A stretch of 64,000 bases of DNA from Marivivens aquimaris (GCF_015220045.1 NZ_JADBGB010000001.1:1145001-1209000); one strand, 5' to 3'. Counted from the first letter of the stretch, positions 16,099 through 25,900 are shown. The notes: generated from the sequence alone by a model not told the origin. Translations and numbers: made by a program.

Positions 16099-18561
16099 AT
16101 GATCAAGCTGTTTCGCTGGATGTTCTGGTTGGCCTCGACACTTCTCGGTCTGGTGGTTTTTACAGCGGTGCTGGCCTACTACTTTGCCGCGCGGTCCCTG
16201 CCCGAATATGACGGTGAATTCACGGTGTCCGGCATTTCCGCGCCGGTCGAGATCGTCCGCGACAATTCCGACGTGCCGCACATCTTCGGCGCGAGTGATG
16301 CCGATAGTTTCTACGCCCTCGGGTTCGTGCACGCGCAGGATCGTTTCTGGCAGATGATCGTCGCACGCCGCACCGCGCAGGGCCGCCTGTCCGAGGTCTT
16401 CGGTCGCCGCACCCTGCCCGCTGACGTGCTGATGCGCCGCCTCGATATCTACAACCTGTCGGTCGCCAGCGTCGATGCGCTGGACGAGGACACGCTGACC
16501 CTGCTCGAAGCTTATAGTGCTGGCGTCAACGCATGGCTGGCCGAGGTCAACGACGGGGCACGCGGTCGCGGCGCGCCCGAAATGTGGCTCTTCAACCAGC
16601 CCGTCGCTCCGTGGCAGCCCGCCGACAGTATCGCGCTGATGAAGGTCTTCGCGCTCAAACAGTCCAGCCAGATCTACGACGAGGTGCTCCGCGCCAACGT
16701 CTCCAAACTGGTCGAGCCGGACCGCATCCGCGACATCCTGCCCGAAGACAGCACCAATAGCGGCGGCGACCCGAAGCGTTTCACCGAACTGGTGCAGGAC
16801 ATGCCTTCCCGCCTGCCCGGCATTCCGGCCGAGCCCGATCCGCTCTACCCTGTGCGCCCCGCAGGCCAGTCCGGCTCCGCCAACGCATGGGCCGCAGGAC
16901 CGGAGCGTTCGACCACCGGCTCTACGCTCCTCGCCAACGACCTCCATACCGCGCTGACGGCCCCTGCCAACTGGTACCTCGCGCGACTGGAGCTTGAAAA
17001 CGGCGGTGTCATCGGTGCCACCATCCCCGGCATTCCCGCCGTCCTTTCCGGCCGCAGCGCGGATATTGGCTGGGCGATTACGGCGTCTACCGCGGACGAC
17101 CTCGACCTCTATCTTGAGGAAGTGAACCCCGAAAACTCCGGCCAGTATCGCGGCACGGACGGCTGGAAAAACTTCGAAACCCGCGACAGTATCGTGGTGA
17201 TCGAGGACCAGCCTGCTGTCACCCTGAAACTGCTATGGACCGAAAACGGCCCGATCCTGCCGCCCGAGCAGTTCAACCTCGACACCATCCGCACGCCCGG
17301 TCACGTGGTTTCGGCCAACTGGACGGGCCTTTCGGATCAGGACACCACGCTCGAGGCCGCCATCGGTATCATGCGCGCCCGCAGCGTCGAAGGCGCCATC
17401 TCTGCCGCGCGTCCGCAAATCGCGCCCGCGCTGAACCTGATGATCGCCGACCGCAACAACATCGGCCTCAAGGTCATCGGCAAGCTCCCCAGCCGGTCGC
17501 GCAGCAGCGACAGCGAAGGCCGGATGCCGAGCTATGGCTACAAGCCCGAAAACCGTTGGGATGGCTTCCAGCCGTACAGCCGCAACTACTCGCTGCTCGA
17601 TCCCGAAGAGGGCATCCTCGGCAACACCAACAACCGCACTACGGACCGCAGTTACCCGAACAACATGACGTCCGACTGGGGCGACGATCAGCGTATCCAC
17701 CGCTGGGAACGCCTCATGAGTATGCGCGGCGTCCACACCCGCGAAAGCTTCATCGAAGCGCAGCTCGACACCGTCAGCTACTCTGCCCGCACGCTGCTGC
17801 CGCTGGTCGGCGCGAACCTGTGGTTCACGGGCGAGCCGGCCCCTGATGGCACCCCGCAGCGCCGCCGCCAGCAGGCGCTGGAACTCCTCGCCAACTGGAA
17901 CGGCGAGATGAACGAACACCTGCCCGAGCCGCTGATCTACGCCGCATGGATGCGCGAACTGCAAGACCGCCTCATCCGCGACAACCTCGGCCCGCTGGCC
18001 GACAGCTTCACCCACATTGATCCCGTCTTCATCGAGCGCGTCTTCCGCGACGTCGACGGCGCCGGCGTCTGGTGTGACATCATCCAGTCCGAACCGCTGG
18101 AAACCTGCACCGACATCGCTCGCGCGGCGCTTGACGATGCGCTCATCTGGATCGCAGAGCACCAAGGAAACGCCGTCGAAGCGCTCCGCTGGGGTGACGC
18201 GCACCAAGCGGTCCACACCCACCCTGTGCTCGGCCAGTCGCCGATCCTGAAGTGGGTCGCCAATATCACGCAGTCCACCTCGGGCGGCGACAATACCCTG
18301 ATGCGCGGCCTTACCCGCGGCATCGGCGCTCTGCCTTTCGAGAACGTGGAGGCGGCTACCTACCGCGGCGTCTACGACTTCGCAGACCCCGACAGCTCGG
18401 TTTTCGTGGTCTCGACCGGCCAGTCCGGCCACCCGCTCAGCCGCTACTATGACGATCAGGGCGAACGCTGGCGTCAGGGCGAGTACATTCCGATGTCGCT
18501 AGACCCGACACTCGCGCGCGCAGCAGCAACGGGCGTGACACACTTGGTGCCACGCCGCTGA
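16099..18561 (+). CDS. Penicillin acylase-family (Ntn) amidase, membrane-anchored
   Basis: This 820-aa protein is an N-terminal-nucleophile hydrolase made as one chain that cleaves itself into two subunits. An uncleaved-looking N-terminal hydrophobic helix (about residues 9-32) suggests a membrane-anchored periplasmic enzyme. The motif SGSANAW places the likely nucleophile at Ser260, so the alpha chain would be about residues 1-259 and the beta chain 260-820. Other family landmarks are GFVHAQDRFWQM near the N-terminus and NDLHTAL after the nucleophile. Substrates of such enzymes include beta-lactams, N-acyl amides and acyl-homoserine lactones; which applies here is unknown. Confidence 0.88.
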   Translation: MIKLFRWMFWLASTLLGLVVFTAVLAYYFAARSLPEYDGEFTVSGISAPVEIVRDNSDVPHIFGASDADSFYALGFVHAQDRFWQMIVARRTAQGRLSEVFGRRTLPADVLMRRLDIYNLSVASVDALDEDTLTLLEAYSAGVNAWLAEVNDGARGRGAPEMWLFNQPVAPWQPADSIALMKVFALKQSSQIYDEVLRANVSKLVEPDRIRDILPEDSTNSGGDPKRFTELVQDMPSRLPGIPAEPDPLYPVRPAGQSGSANAWAAGPERSTTGSTLLANDLHTALTAPANWYLARLELENGGVIGATIPGIPAVLSGRSADIGWAITASTADDLDLYLEEVNPENSGQYRGTDGWKNFETRDSIVVIEDQPAVTLKLLWTENGPILPPEQFNLDTIRTPGHVVSANWTGLSDQDTTLEAAIGIMRARSVEGAISAARPQIAPALNLMIADRNNIGLKVIGKLPSRSRSSDSEGRMPSYGYKPENRWDGFQPYSRNYSLLDPEEGILGNTNNRTTDRSYPNNMTSDWGDDQRIHRWERLMSMRGVHTRESFIEAQLDTVSYSARTLLPLVGANLWFTGEPAPDGTPQRRRQQALELLANWNGEMNEHLPEPLIYAAWMRELQDRLIRDNLGPLADSFTHIDPVFIERVFRDVDGAGVWCDIIQSEPLETCTDIARAALDDALIWIAEHQGNAVEALRWGDAHQAVHTHPVLGQSPILKWVANITQSTSGGDNTLMRGLTRGIGALPFENVEAATYRGVYDFADPDSSVFVVSTGQSGHPLSRYYDDQGERWRQGEYIPMSLDPTLARAAATGVTHLVPRR

Positions 18562-18562
18562 T

Positions 18563-18622
18563 TGCCTTTGTGCGATAAATATCCCGGGGGAGCGCGTTAG
18601 CGCGGGGGCAGCGCCCCCTGCC
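18563..18622. repeat. Dispersed intergenic repeat, copy B, at the left edge of the mobile element
   Basis: The core TGCCTTTGTGC-N2-TAAATATCCCGGGGG is followed by a GCGC-gtta-GCGC stem and a GGGGGC-agc-GCCCCC hairpin. It starts directly after the acylase stop. The recombinase stop (18597-18599) and its last codons lie inside the repeat, so the junction between chromosome and element is probably here or just to the right. Confidence 0.8.
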
Positions 18623-20216
18623 TGACCGATAGTTTCGCGATATCGGTGAAGATGTCGGCGATTGCCGGATCTACCTTTGCTGCCGAAAGCAAACTGCCGA
18701 GATCAACCATGATCTCGGCAGCGATGCCATTCGGTGATGTAGGGTCGGGTTTAAGCTCTATGTGCTGTATGAGCTCTGTCATGTGTTCGTTCGCTTGATG
18801 CACCATGTCAGGGTCGCCGAGCAGGCTCTCCAGCCGCTTGACGGCCTGTGCGAAGAGCTCAGCACTATCGGTCGGCAGCTTCGGTAGCACCGCTTCTGTC
18901 TGTCGATACTGTTCGAGCTTCGCTTCGAACGCTTTGATCTCAGCTTCAACCTCACTGATCCGCTCAAGGAGCGACTCAAAGTTCGCACCACTTTCGATCA
19001 TCTTGAAGAGGTTCTTCCTGCCTTTCACGGCATCGGCAAGACGGCTTTCCAAGCGTTTCTTCGCAGCGCTTTGATCACTGCATGCGAGCGACTTGTACTC
19101 AGCCTTCAGTGCCGCATCGAAGGTTTCTGCGAGCTCGGGCGTCAGGAACTGCCCGCGCAGTCTGTTGAAGATGCGCGCCTCGATCGCGTCCTGGCGGATA
19201 GTCTTCTTGTTCGCGCACGCTCCCTTTCGCCCCTCGCGGCAGCCGAAGTGTGTCTGGCTCGATTTGACGTAGGGCGCTCCGCAGCATCCGCACTTCAGCA
19301 GGCCCGAGAGAAGGAATTTGCTGCGCCGTGCGCCGACGGGATTGCCCTTGCGTTTGACCTTGGCGGCCTGCGCAATGAGCTGCGCTTCGACGCGATCCCA
19401 AAGGTCCTGATCGACGATCCGCAGTGACGGGATCTCGACCTCATTGGCGCTGTCGGGCGTGGCCTGGATTTCCCGGCGGTTGGTCTCGGGATGATACCGC
19501 CGCGCGGTCTTCCCGATACTCGCGATGCCGATGTAGAGCCGGTTGCGCAGCATCCCTTCGAAGCGGGCGGGATTGCCGCGGAGCGTGCTGGTGTCCCACG
19601 TCGTCCCGCGCGGCGACGGGATGCCTTCCGCGTTGAGACGCCGGATGATGCTTTGCGTCGAGTGTCCTTCGGCAAACTCGCGAAAGATGCGCCGCACGAT
19701 CTCGGCCTCATCGGGGTCGATCTCGCGGTTCAGGCCTTGTTCGTTGTCGAGGCTCCGGTACCCGTACGCGCTGGTGTGGAGCCGGAGCCGCGAGAGGCTC
19801 TGGATCATGCCGCGCCGCGTATGTTCACCGACGGACTTCGCATAGAGCTGCGCGCCAAGGCCGTGGATCAGCACAGTGATGAAGTTCTGCGGGCCTTCGT
19901 TGACGGAATGAAGCTCGACTTGCGAGAACTCCATCAATTCGAACTCGGACATCGCGTCTTTGATCCGGCGGGTGAGACGATCGACCGCTTCGACGACGAC
20001 AACATCGACGAGGCGTGCGTTGACGGCGCGGCGCAGCGCCTGGAACCCCTCACGGCGCGTTGTGCGGCCGGACTTCTCGTAGTCGGTAAAGCGATGCGTC
20101 ACCGTCCAGCCCTTGTTCTCCGAAAAGCTTTCGGCGTGGGCGATCTGGTCTTCGATCGAAGTCTGCTTTTGCAGACCCGAACTGTAGCGGGCGTAAATGG
20201 CGACGCGCTTGGTCAT
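18597..20216 (-). CDS. Large serine recombinase (site-specific integrase)
   Basis: This 539-aa protein is a large serine recombinase, which integrates or excises DNA by 2-bp staggered strand exchange. The resolvase-type catalytic domain starts MTKRVAIYARYSS, with the nucleophile at Ser12 and the arginine-bearing segment DRLTRR. A recombinase domain follows (about residues 165-270), then a zinc-ribbon (CGCC ... C ... C, about 310-340) and a coiled-coil region (about 365-440). The last six residues (GALPPR) are encoded by a chromosomal repeat. It forms the left end of the accessory region and overlaps the preceding small gene by four bases. It is the probable integrase of the element. Confidence 0.93.
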   Translation of the reverse strand: MTKRVAIYARYSSGLQKQTSIEDQIAHAESFSENKGWTVTHRFTDYEKSGRTTRREGFQALRRAVNARLVDVVVVEAVDRLTRRIKDAMSEFELMEFSQVELHSVNEGPQNFITVLIHGLGAQLYAKSVGEHTRRGMIQSLSRLRLHTSAYGYRSLDNEQGLNREIDPDEAEIVRRIFREFAEGHSTQSIIRRLNAEGIPSPRGTTWDTSTLRGNPARFEGMLRNRLYIGIASIGKTARRYHPETNRREIQATPDSANEVEIPSLRIVDQDLWDRVEAQLIAQAAKVKRKGNPVGARRSKFLLSGLLKCGCCGAPYVKSSQTHFGCREGRKGACANKKTIRQDAIEARIFNRLRGQFLTPELAETFDAALKAEYKSLACSDQSAAKKRLESRLADAVKGRKNLFKMIESGANFESLLERISEVEAEIKAFEAKLEQYRQTEAVLPKLPTDSAELFAQAVKRLESLLGDPDMVHQANEHMTELIQHIELKPDPTSPNGIAAEIMVDLGSLLSAAKVDPAIADIFTDIAKLSVRQGALPPR

Positions 20217-20401
20217 TTGACGGTCTCCTTCTTTGGGGCATTCGGGATGTTCGCCGCGGGCATCTTGGCCAGCTCGCGGACGACTGCGGCGGCAAGCAAG
20301 CGTGCGAGCCCGTGACTCGCCTGCGGGACGGCGACCTCGCGAACAGAGGCGTCGTTGGCGGCGGTAATGTTCATCGTGGGCACCAAGACGGGCTCCTTCA
20401 T
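20213..20401 (-). CDS. Small protein translationally coupled to the serine recombinase
   Basis: This open frame encodes up to 62 aa, ends with a TGA overlapping the recombinase ATG (ATGA), and so is probably translated. The start is uncertain. The ATG at 20401 has no clear ribosome site, but AAGGAG lies just inside the frame and would suit a TTG or GTG codon 6-9 bases later, or the ATG at 20374. The product has an amphipathic Ala/Leu-rich stretch (SHGLARLLAAAVVRELAKM) and no recognised domain. A role in helping or steering the recombinase is possible but inferred only from position. Confidence 0.5.
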   Translation of the reverse strand: MKEPVLVPTMNITAANDASVREVAVPQASHGLARLLAAAVVRELAKMPAANIPNAPKKETVK

Positions 20402-20474
20402 TGGTTGCTAATCAACAACTGAGTCCGTCTCCGCCGACGCGGAAATATTTTTTGAAATTATGTGAGAGCCGTCC

Positions 20475-20993
20475 TCAGCGGACGGTCGTCACGCCTTCCA
20501 GCAGCGTCTCGTCGAGGGTCGCGCCGCTGAGGACAGAGATGTCTCCGGTGGATTCCAGAACGACCGCGCGGACCTCGCTGATGTGCGAGACGTTCGCCTC
20601 GCGCAGCTTGGCGATGACGTCGTTGCGGGTCGTGCGGGTGCGCAGCATTGCGGCCTCCAGAAACACGCCATCGCGCATGAGGAGCGTCGGCGTGTTGTCG
20701 ACGACGCCCTCGAAGTCATCGCGGCGCGCGCGGGTCCGCGAGACGAGGAACTGGATGCCGAGCAGCGCCGCGATAGCGAGCAAGGCCTGGCACAACGCAC
20801 TCCATGTCGTCGCTTGCACGCAGCCCGCCAGAAGCGAGCCGATCGCGATAGTGGTCACGAAGTCGGTGGAGGTCATCTTGGAGAATGACCGCAAGCCGAT
20901 GATCCGCACGCAGATCACCACCCAAGTTAAGGCGATCGCCGCCAGCACAGTGCCGCGGAGGAGAATATCGAGAGCGGTGATATCGGTGAACAT
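20475..20993 (-). CDS. DUF421 (YetF-like) membrane protein
   Basis: This 172-aa protein has three N-terminal membrane helices (about residues 7-28, 38-60 and 65-80) followed by a soluble DUF421 domain. The family signature LGLRSFSKMTSTDFV-like sequence is visible as IGLRSFSKMTSTDFV. YetF-type proteins are widespread, and their function is poorly known. The start at the ATG 20993 is preferred over the TTG at 21002. It is the only recognisable cargo between the recombinase and the unknown genes upstream. Confidence 0.8.
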   Translation of the reverse strand: MFTDITALDILLRGTVLAAIALTWVVICVRIIGLRSFSKMTSTDFVTTIAIGSLLAGCVQATTWSALCQALLAIAALLGIQFLVSRTRARRDDFEGVVDNTPTLLMRDGVFLEAAMLRTRTTRNDVIAKLREANVSHISEVRAVVLESTGDISVLSGATLDETLLEGVTTVR

Positions 20994-21103
20994 GTTGGCC
21001 AATCGTCTGCTTTGAACAACGGTTCAGATAGTCCGCGCGTGCGGCTTGTGAATGGCGCGGGAGTTTGCTGCGACCTCCGTGAAGAGGCCGCAGCAGGCCG
21101 CGC

Positions 21104-21550
21104 TCAGGCGTCGTAGTCGCGCCCGGGATCGCACCGCAGCAGCAACTCTGCCGCGGCTTCAGTCTGCGCTTTGAGCAGAGCTTGCACTTCTGGGACTGAG
21201 TTGAGCTGTGCGCACAGCATGTACTCCCGCAACTCCGGATTATCGCCGAGGCGGCGCCCGAGGCGGACGTAACCGTCTTCGACGAAAGCCCATTTGAGAT
21301 CGTTGTCGATCGCGATGATCGCGCGCGTCGTCAGCAGCGTCGAGCGTGCGCCGTCTGGCATCACTGCGTGAGCGGCAAAGGCGATGTCGCCGCGTCCCGC
21401 GTACAGCATCCAGTCTTCCAGCAGCGTGGCGTCCCGCAGATCGTCGTCGGTCGGCCGGGCATTCGCCCACTTCACAACGGTTTTGAGGAGCGCACGATGC
21501 TCCGGCAGGAGCTCAACACGGGTGCCAGCGGTGTCTTGTTCGTCTTTCAT
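21104..21550 (-). CDS. Hypothetical protein of the accessory element
   Basis: This 148-aa acidic soluble protein has no family I recognise. The frame extends 83 codons upstream, but those codons overlap the next gene's region and are arginine-rich noise, so the ATG at 21550 is chosen. Sequence features are an N-terminal helical part (ELLPEHRALLKTVVKWANAR) and a beta-rich middle (LTTRAIIAIDNDLKWAFVEDGYVRLGR) that may be a small alpha/beta fold. It follows the MazF-like candidate on the same strand after a 103-base gap, so the two could be co-transcribed. Confidence 0.6.
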   Translation of the reverse strand: MKDEQDTAGTRVELLPEHRALLKTVVKWANARPTDDDLRDATLLEDWMLYAGRGDIAFAAHAVMPDGARSTLLTTRAIIAIDNDLKWAFVEDGYVRLGRRLGDNPELREYMLCAQLNSVPEVQALLKAQTEAAAELLLRCDPGRDYDA

Positions 21551-21653
21551 ATCAGTCTTTCTGTTTGGAATTTTGGGAAGTCGGCGAGCTGCAAAATCCG
21601 TCCGCCTCATGTGGAAGGCGGACGGAAGCTGCAGCCCGACCCGGCTGGTTTGA

Positions 21654-22130
21654 TCAGCGGCGACGTGCGCTATGTGCGGCGGCTCTTCGCGATGCAGCCA
21701 AGTGGCGCTCGAAGCTCTCGCGGTCTTGCGCGAGCGTGGTCTGGGCCTCCGCAAGCTGCGCGCCGAACTGGGGAGCGAGATGTCCGACCCAGTTGTCACC
21801 CGAGAACACCGGCGAGTCCGGATCGATCAGCACGTTGATGTGCGGACGGAAGAAGACAGGCTCGGACAGGCCGCTGGCAATGAGATGCTTGGGTTCGGAA
21901 ACTACGATATCGCCCTCTTCCGCCTCGAACCGGTCCGAGTTGAGACCGAGACCGAGCACGACCCTGTTCATCGGGCCGTGGTTGGTCCTGATCCGGTCAA
22001 GGATCAGGGAGGGATGCTTTCTGAGCTCCGAGATTTTACCACAGTGGGAAAATTGAACGGGTAGTCGGAGAATATCGCCCGGAACCAGAGGCTCCTTGTA
22101 GACGAGATGAGCAGGAGTATTCGGGTGCAT
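21654..22130 (-). CDS. Hypothetical protein with possible MazF/PemK-like fold
   Basis: This 158-aa protein is not assigned to a family with certainty. The order of motifs resembles the MazF/PemK barrel: a GDILRLPVQF strand, then RKHPSLILDR where MazF has the R/K-RP-alvl segment, then VVLGLGLNS, and finally GLSEPVFFRPHINVLI, like the GL-x-S-x-V final strand. An alanine-rich helical tail follows (about residues 120-158). GAGG stands 6 bases before the ATG at 22130; the frame upstream of it is unsupported. If the fold is right it could be an mRNA interferase or a decayed relative. No antitoxin is recognised next to it. Confidence 0.5.
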   Translation of the reverse strand: MHPNTPAHLVYKEPLVPGDILRLPVQFSHCGKISELRKHPSLILDRIRTNHGPMNRVVLGLGLNSDRFEAEEGDIVVSEPKHLIASGLSEPVFFRPHINVLIDPDSPVFSGDNWVGHLAPQFGAQLAEAQTTLAQDRESFERHLAASRRAAAHSARRR

Positions 22131-22995
22131 AGATGCCTCGTGTCGTTGTTGAAGAAACGACGCGCGGAACCTGACCACTGACCCACTTCACAGGGCTTCG
22201 GGGCGTGGTTTGATTGCGTGCGTCATCGACGCTGCACGCAAGCAAACCACGCCTGAGGCCCGACCTTCCCCAAGCACACGACAATCGCCGGATGGCGGCC
22301 GCTGCACACATGGGGAGTGCGCCGAGAGGGGAAGCACCCCTCTGGGCCCGCGGAGGGGCCGGGAGAGTTCAGAGAGGGCGGCGAGCGTCTCTCTGATCCG
22401 TCAGACAGACGCCAAGAGGGTCCGGGGAGACTGGCGAAGATCCCCCGGTCCGCCGGACGGGCGCCTTAGGGTGCAGGGAAAGTGGCGAACGATCTCTGCC
22501 CTGGGGGTTTGGGGGATGTGGAGCTTCCCCCAAGCGGCGCGCAGCGGCGCCGGGTCCGGGGCCACGCCCCGGCGAACGCGCAGTAGGAGCTATTGGACGA
22601 AGGACAATTGCGCCTAATGCCTAGTGAGTAAAATCCCCGCGCAGAAAACTAGCGCGGGGGGGAAGGATGACAGTTTGGTTGAGGACAGAAGCGTATGGCG
22701 ACTGTTAGGACGGTCGAAAACACGAACCCGCATGCCGATAGCAGCACAAGGAGGCTGGCGACGCTCCGGTGTGGCGCCTGGCTAAACTTGCAATGTTTAC
22801 ACTATACTAACGGCCATAAGCCGCCGTTCGATCAGATGTTCGCATGGTGCAGTGCCCCCACTCTTTCCGGCCACTCACTGCAACTGAAAAATTTCCGAAG
22901 GGCGGATTTACACATTCGATGAGGTATGCCAATCGCATAGGCCTTCCCGCCCCTTCAATTTTGCGATGCATGGGCTTTTCCCACATAGCTTGCTC
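22131..22995. other. 865-base stretch without a convincing gene; consecutive hairpins at 22333-22660
   Basis: The GC-rich part holds several stem-loops in a row: 22336-22357 (CCCCTC/GAGGGG), 22370-22395 (CAGAGAG/CTCTCTG), 22422-22448 (CCGGGG/CCCCGG), 22474-22503 (CAGGG/CCCTG), 22511-22531 (GGGGGA/TCCCCC), 22556-22572 (CCGGGG/CCCCGG) and 22635-22659. The loops of the second, third and fourth all contain GGCGA. Open frames here (for example 22210-22617 and 22695-22922) have no ribosome sites or family features. The block could be a structured RNA, a transfer or replication origin, or a string of terminators. From 22670 to 22995 I see nothing definite. Confidence 0.5.
22635..22659 (-). terminator. 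Possible terminator for minus-strand transcription
   Basis: CCCCGCGC pairs perfectly with GCGCGGGG over a 9-base loop. On the minus strand the stem is followed by ATTTTAC, a short T run, which fits a terminator about 340 bases downstream of the STAND ATPase stop. The T run is weak. Confidence 0.35.
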
Positions 22996-25900
22996 CTAGA
23001 TCAAAGACCTCTTTTGGACAGCAAACACTGTACCTTCATACTGCTCCTCAGAGAGTAGCCCGGCACTTACGTGCTTTGAGAGAAATTTCAAATCATCTCG
23101 CGTCCCGATCAAGGCCAACAGTTCTGCAAAGAATTCAGCGGCGTCATTGCTTGCTCGACTTTCGACATAGCGAACAGCCGTGTCGATGAGCGAGCTAGAA
23201 GAGCTTGAGTCCCGTCGTCGAATGCTTGACCATGAATAAGCAGCCATCTCTATGCTGCTACGATTAGCAAGCTCCTGATCTAGGTCTCGGAAAGCCGCTT
23301 CATCGTTGATTTTTTTGAAAGCCCAGCCATCTTCAGAGAGCCGCCCGTCCAAATGCTCTCGACGCCAGTCTATGAACCCTTTGTCGTTACATTCATCCCA
23401 AAGCTCTTCAATCAAGCTGGCTTTGAAGTAATCGAGGTATGGCTCAAGGGCTTGTAGCTGCGTAACCTCTGTTATGCCTGATCTGTCTGGGTTCCGGAAA
23501 CCGTAAGCAAAGCTGAGAAGCTTGAAGTAATCTTCTTTGTCCTCGATGCTTTCGAAGTGGCGTGCATGGAGTTTGAGAGTCGCAGGCGAGGCAATGCACA
23601 ACAAAACATGGGGATAGTTGTAGCGATGCTGCAAATCTTCCCAATTTTCGACAATAGCGCTCTCGGCGAATTCATCGCGGCGATCCGCCAGTATGTCAGT
23701 AATAGTGCTATCCGCGCTGTAATCTGGCTTACCGCCTGCTTTCAATGCGGCAGAGATCTCTTCCAACTCTCGCAAAATGAGATCTTCGAACAACCGGCTG
23801 TCGAACTGGCGAATGAACTGAAACCAGTAGATGCCATTTGAACGGCGTTCTTCAATCTTTGTCCTTAAGTCAGGAATCGCCGTGGTATCGCTGATGCGGC
23901 ATCTGGAAAGCAACAACTCGTCTTCAAGCCCTTCTGGCGGACGTTCCGCGAGCTGTTGCAATTGTTTCACACTGGCAGATGCTCGCCAAAGCTGGAAACA
24001 TCGCTTTCGGAAGAAGAATTCGTTTTCTGTGTTCTTCCATTCGGATCTTAACGATCGCAAGGCAGGCGTCGTGTATCGAACATTGCGGTCAATATCTGAA
24101 CCAAAGAAAGCAAATCTTGAGCTTGCAAGCCAGTTAAACGAACCCTCGCGACCTTCGACCAGCTTATCGATGTCGGCAAAATAAGAAGCGACAAAAATGG
24201 CAGCCAGAGGATGGTCAATCTGATCTAGGCACGCATAAACTACATGCCTCATGTCTTCATTGGTCTCGGCAAGTTGGATAAGAGGAACTATCGTCCTGTC
24301 GCTACAAACTCGCCTCAAGCCGCCAGCCAAGCAGTACTTAGCAACGTTATATCGACGGTCACTAAAGCCAGAATTGTCTTCGCCTTCTGGATCTTCAGTG
24401 GGCAATGCCTCCCAGGCCTTGAAAACATCTTCCAATGTCGGCTCGTCGAAGCCACTCAAACATGAGACGGCCGCAAACAGCATCCCGTAAGATAATTCAT
24501 TTTCATGATCTTTCATCGTTTTCCAACACTTAGCGACGGACTCTGACAATTGCTCATCGGCACACTCCCCGGCGAGGTAAAGTGTTGCTTCCCGTTGTTT
24601 CTCTGTGTTGGTAGAGTCGCTGACCAAGGCAGCTATGCCTTCAAGCCACTTAGTTCCATGGCGTGCACGAGCATGCGCAATGAGACGATCACGGAAAGGA
24701 GCATTGGAGGCGGGCTCTGCCCTATAGCATAGCTTCGCTGCTGCCTTGACTTCGCCGTTTAAGACTCTGGCTTCAAGACCCGCATGCGTGTCCTCCTTGG
24801 TGGCATCAACTAGTTTTTTGAACTGGCTCCCTTGCAAGCCTGCAATCTGCCATTCAATGGCCCGTCTAACTTGCTTCGGAACTTGTTCGAGTAAGCCCGC
24901 CTCAACCAGCTCTTCACAATCGCCAAGCAAGCGCTTGGCCATCGATGGGTTCCCCCTCTGGCAGTGCTTCAACGCACCAAAGCAGATCAAGGGATTGCTG
25001 GATTTTGCCAAATCCCAAAATTCAATTGGTGTATTTGGTCGGACAGAAGCTCGAGCCACCAAGTCGGTGTAGAACGGGTCCGTTAGGTAACTTTGAGAAT
25101 AGTTCTCCTGAGACAATGCCTTCGAAATCGCTTCAATCAGCAGAAAGTCCTTTACCCGATCGTGCCTGAAACCGAGTTTCGACTGATTTCCTTGGGAAAC
25201 TTCTCTGAATAGACGCCCCACTCTGCATATTGCCTCTATATCTGCGAAGATTTGTGTCGATCCAAATTTCGCAGATAGCTGCTCAAACGAAGGATTGCTG
25301 ATCCGATTTTCAAGCATCCAAGCAGCAATGGAGACGACTGACGCACGGAGCGAATATACGGAACGCGTGTTCGCCTTAGAGACTTCTGAAAGGGCATTAG
25401 CGATATACTCAGAGAGGACTTCACTCGCATTTTCGGAACCTTGCCCCGTCCATAGCCCAATTAAAAGGGGGTCGTTCCCGAGGTGTTCGCGTACCTCATC
25501 AGCCTCTACATTCGTCAACTCAACACCAGCGGCTAGGCTTCGCTTCTGGATTGCTTCTCTGGCTTCGTGATCACTAAAATCCGTGAGGTCGGCCACATGA
25601 CTTTGAACGATTTTGCTCATTTGCGTTGGAAGTGCGCGGAGGTTCTCCGGCCACACAGGGCACAGAACTTTCAGGGTGCGTGCCTGCGGGTCATTTTTCG
25701 GCCCGTCGAGTTCTCTAGCAGCGCGATCAAGCTTTGATATCAGGTCAGTGGGCGACGCTGATAAATTTATATCTTCGATCCAAATTTGTACCACTTGCCC
25801 TTGAAACAAGCGAATGATTTCACCGACTGGATCATCTAGCGTTAGCGAGGGAACTTCTGCGACTAAGCTCTCGCGTATGGCTTGGGAAAAAGACGAACTC

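Noticed and set aside
16000..16947. N-terminal extension of the hydroxyisobutyrate dehydrogenase-like frame
   Set aside because: Lies antisense to the acylase gene, and the conserved Rossmann fold starts at the ATG at 15999.
22210..22617. 135-codon plus-strand frame in the hairpin block
   Set aside because: Low-complexity Arg/Gly/Ser-rich product, no ribosome site, overlaps the stem-loops; best explained by GC-rich non-coding DNA.
22601..22640. Nick-site-like sequence (TAGTGAGTAA) near the hairpin block
   Set aside because: Resembles the pMV158-type MobV nick region only in part and lies 4.4 kb from the relaxase; the gap directly upstream of the relaxase is a better oriT candidate.
22695..22922. 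75-codon plus-strand frame between the hairpin block and the STAND gene
   Set aside because: No ribosome site, no family features and no conserved context; not annotated.
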